Source: Clostridia bacterium
Lineage (GTDB): Bacteria > Bacillota_E > RBS10-35 > JAJYVN01
NCBI GenBank assembly: GCA_027335515.1
Contig: DAHWHT010000185.1
Location: 1 to 12,311, forward strand
DNA: 12,311 bases
Direction of reading: 5' to 3'
In this document: positions 11,858 to 12,311 of the stretch, one piece after another
How positions within the stretch are numbered: the stretch's first letter is position 1
Layout of the letters: the number at the start of each line of letters is the position of its first letter
Notes under the pieces: generated by a model
The model's database searches: none
Seen by the model: the letters and a program-made list of their open reading frames with translations, nothing else
What the model was told of the DNA's origin: nothing
Position numbers and translations under genes: made by a program

Positions 11858-12311
11858 ATGGGTGTGCCGGTCGGCATTGTCCTGGCGGGCAGGCGCAATC
11901 GGGGTGCGTTGGCGGAAAGCGCCCCGGAAGTGGCATGGGAGGCGCTGATTCCGATCGCGGGCCGGCCGATGGGCGGGTACGTGGTCGCAGCGCTTGCCGC
12001 GGTTCGACCGGTGCGGGGCGTGGTGGTCGTTGGTCCCGCCGAACTCGCCCAGGAAGGCATTCCGGCGGTCGCGCCTGGAGACGGCCTGTGGGAATCCCTG
12101 CGGGCCGGGTTGGCCGCTGCGGGCGCCCTGGCGCCCGCTGATCCGGAGTATGTGGTGGCGACGGGAGACGCGCCCCTGCTTACACCGGCGGCCGTGGCCG
12201 AGATCCTGACCAGGTGTCGCAGCCGCGGCCTGGCGCTGGGGTACACGGCGGTCCCGCGTGCCGTCTGCGAGGAGCGTTTCGGCCGGATTCGCCGTACCTA
12301 CGTGCGGTTGC
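11858..12311 (+). CDS. MobA-like NTP transferase, 3' end beyond the window
   Basis: Partial: 151 codons, open to the window end. Begins MGVPVGIVLAGRRNRGAL and continues with EALIPIAGRPMGGYVV, VVVVGPAEL, ESLRAGLAAAG and VVATGDAPLLTPAAVAEI, the pattern of a Rossmann-like nucleotidyltransferase (MobA/GlmU type: LAGG loop, IAGRPM, GDxPLL). The usual LAGG reads LAGR here, so the second loop glycine is lost. The substrate cannot be told; proteins of this type commonly follow ispE in high-GC Bacillota and are annotated only by domain. GlmU is less likely because the N-terminal LAAGxGxRM signature is missing. The start is uncertain: ATG 11858 has G-rich sequence only one base upstream, while GTG 11864 has GGGGG (11852-11856) at a better distance of 7. 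It is probably in the ispE transcript. Confidence 0.8.
   Translation, partial: MGVPVGIVLAGRRNRGALAESAPEVAWEALIPIAGRPMGGYVVAALAAVRPVRGVVVVGPAELAQEGIPAVAPGDGLWESLRAGLAAAGALAPADPEYVVATGDAPLLTPAAVAEILTRCRSRGLALGYTAVPRAVCEERFGRIRRTYVRL

Overview
The window is a stretch of core chromosome from a high-GC member of the Bacillota (Firmicutes). The gene set and order tmk-darA-holB-ricT-rsmI-(abrB, reversed)-metG-tatD-rsmA-...-veg-ispE is the classic Bacillus/clostridial block downstream of an rRNA operon. DarA, RicT, AbrB and Veg are themselves Bacillota hallmarks. GC content is very high, many starts are GTG, and AbrB has the four-cysteine C-terminal module I associate with thermophilic or clostridial Bacillota rather than the Bacillus subtilis type. 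Genus cannot be fixed from sequence alone; high-GC lineages such as Symbiobacterium, Thermaerobacter or Limnochordia are candidates.

Layout. 1-390: the end of an rRNA operon (5S rRNA plus terminator), then tRNA-Asn with its own promoter and terminator. 432-1322: a probable arginase, an unusual guest at this position. 1410-5213: tmk, darA, holB, ricT and rsmI, tightly packed on the + strand with overlaps or short gaps and no convincing internal promoter, so probably one transcript. 5291-5539: abrB on the - strand, convergent with rsmI and divergent from metG; both divergent genes have recognisable sigma-A-type promoters. 5757-8608: metG and tatD with a 4-base GTGA overlap. 8609-8960: about 350 bases with no recognised gene but with a good extended -10 promoter and strong hairpins, leading into rsmA (ksgA). 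9971-10444: a YkuK-like RNase H-fold protein. 10500-10885: veg behind two tandem near-consensus promoters. 10935-11834: ispE. 11858-end: a MobA-like nucleotidyltransferase, cut by the window edge.

Functional theme: mostly information processing (dTMP supply, clamp loader, mRNA maturation factor, two methyltransferases that modify the ribosomal decoding region, Met-tRNA synthesis), plus c-di-AMP sensing, a transition-state regulator and isoprenoid synthesis. Compared with the B. subtilis locus, yaaR, yabA, yabB, yazA, yabE, rnmV, yabG and sspF are not found in the corresponding intervals, so this is a compact version.

I see no mobile element, CRISPR array, defence island or obviously new multi-gene system. 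The points worth a second look are regulatory: the G10 run at the tmk/darA junction, where a one-base slip joins the two frames; the tandem veg promoters; the promoter and structured leader before rsmA; the dyad inside the tRNA-Asn promoter; and the hairpin abutting the metG ribosome binding site.
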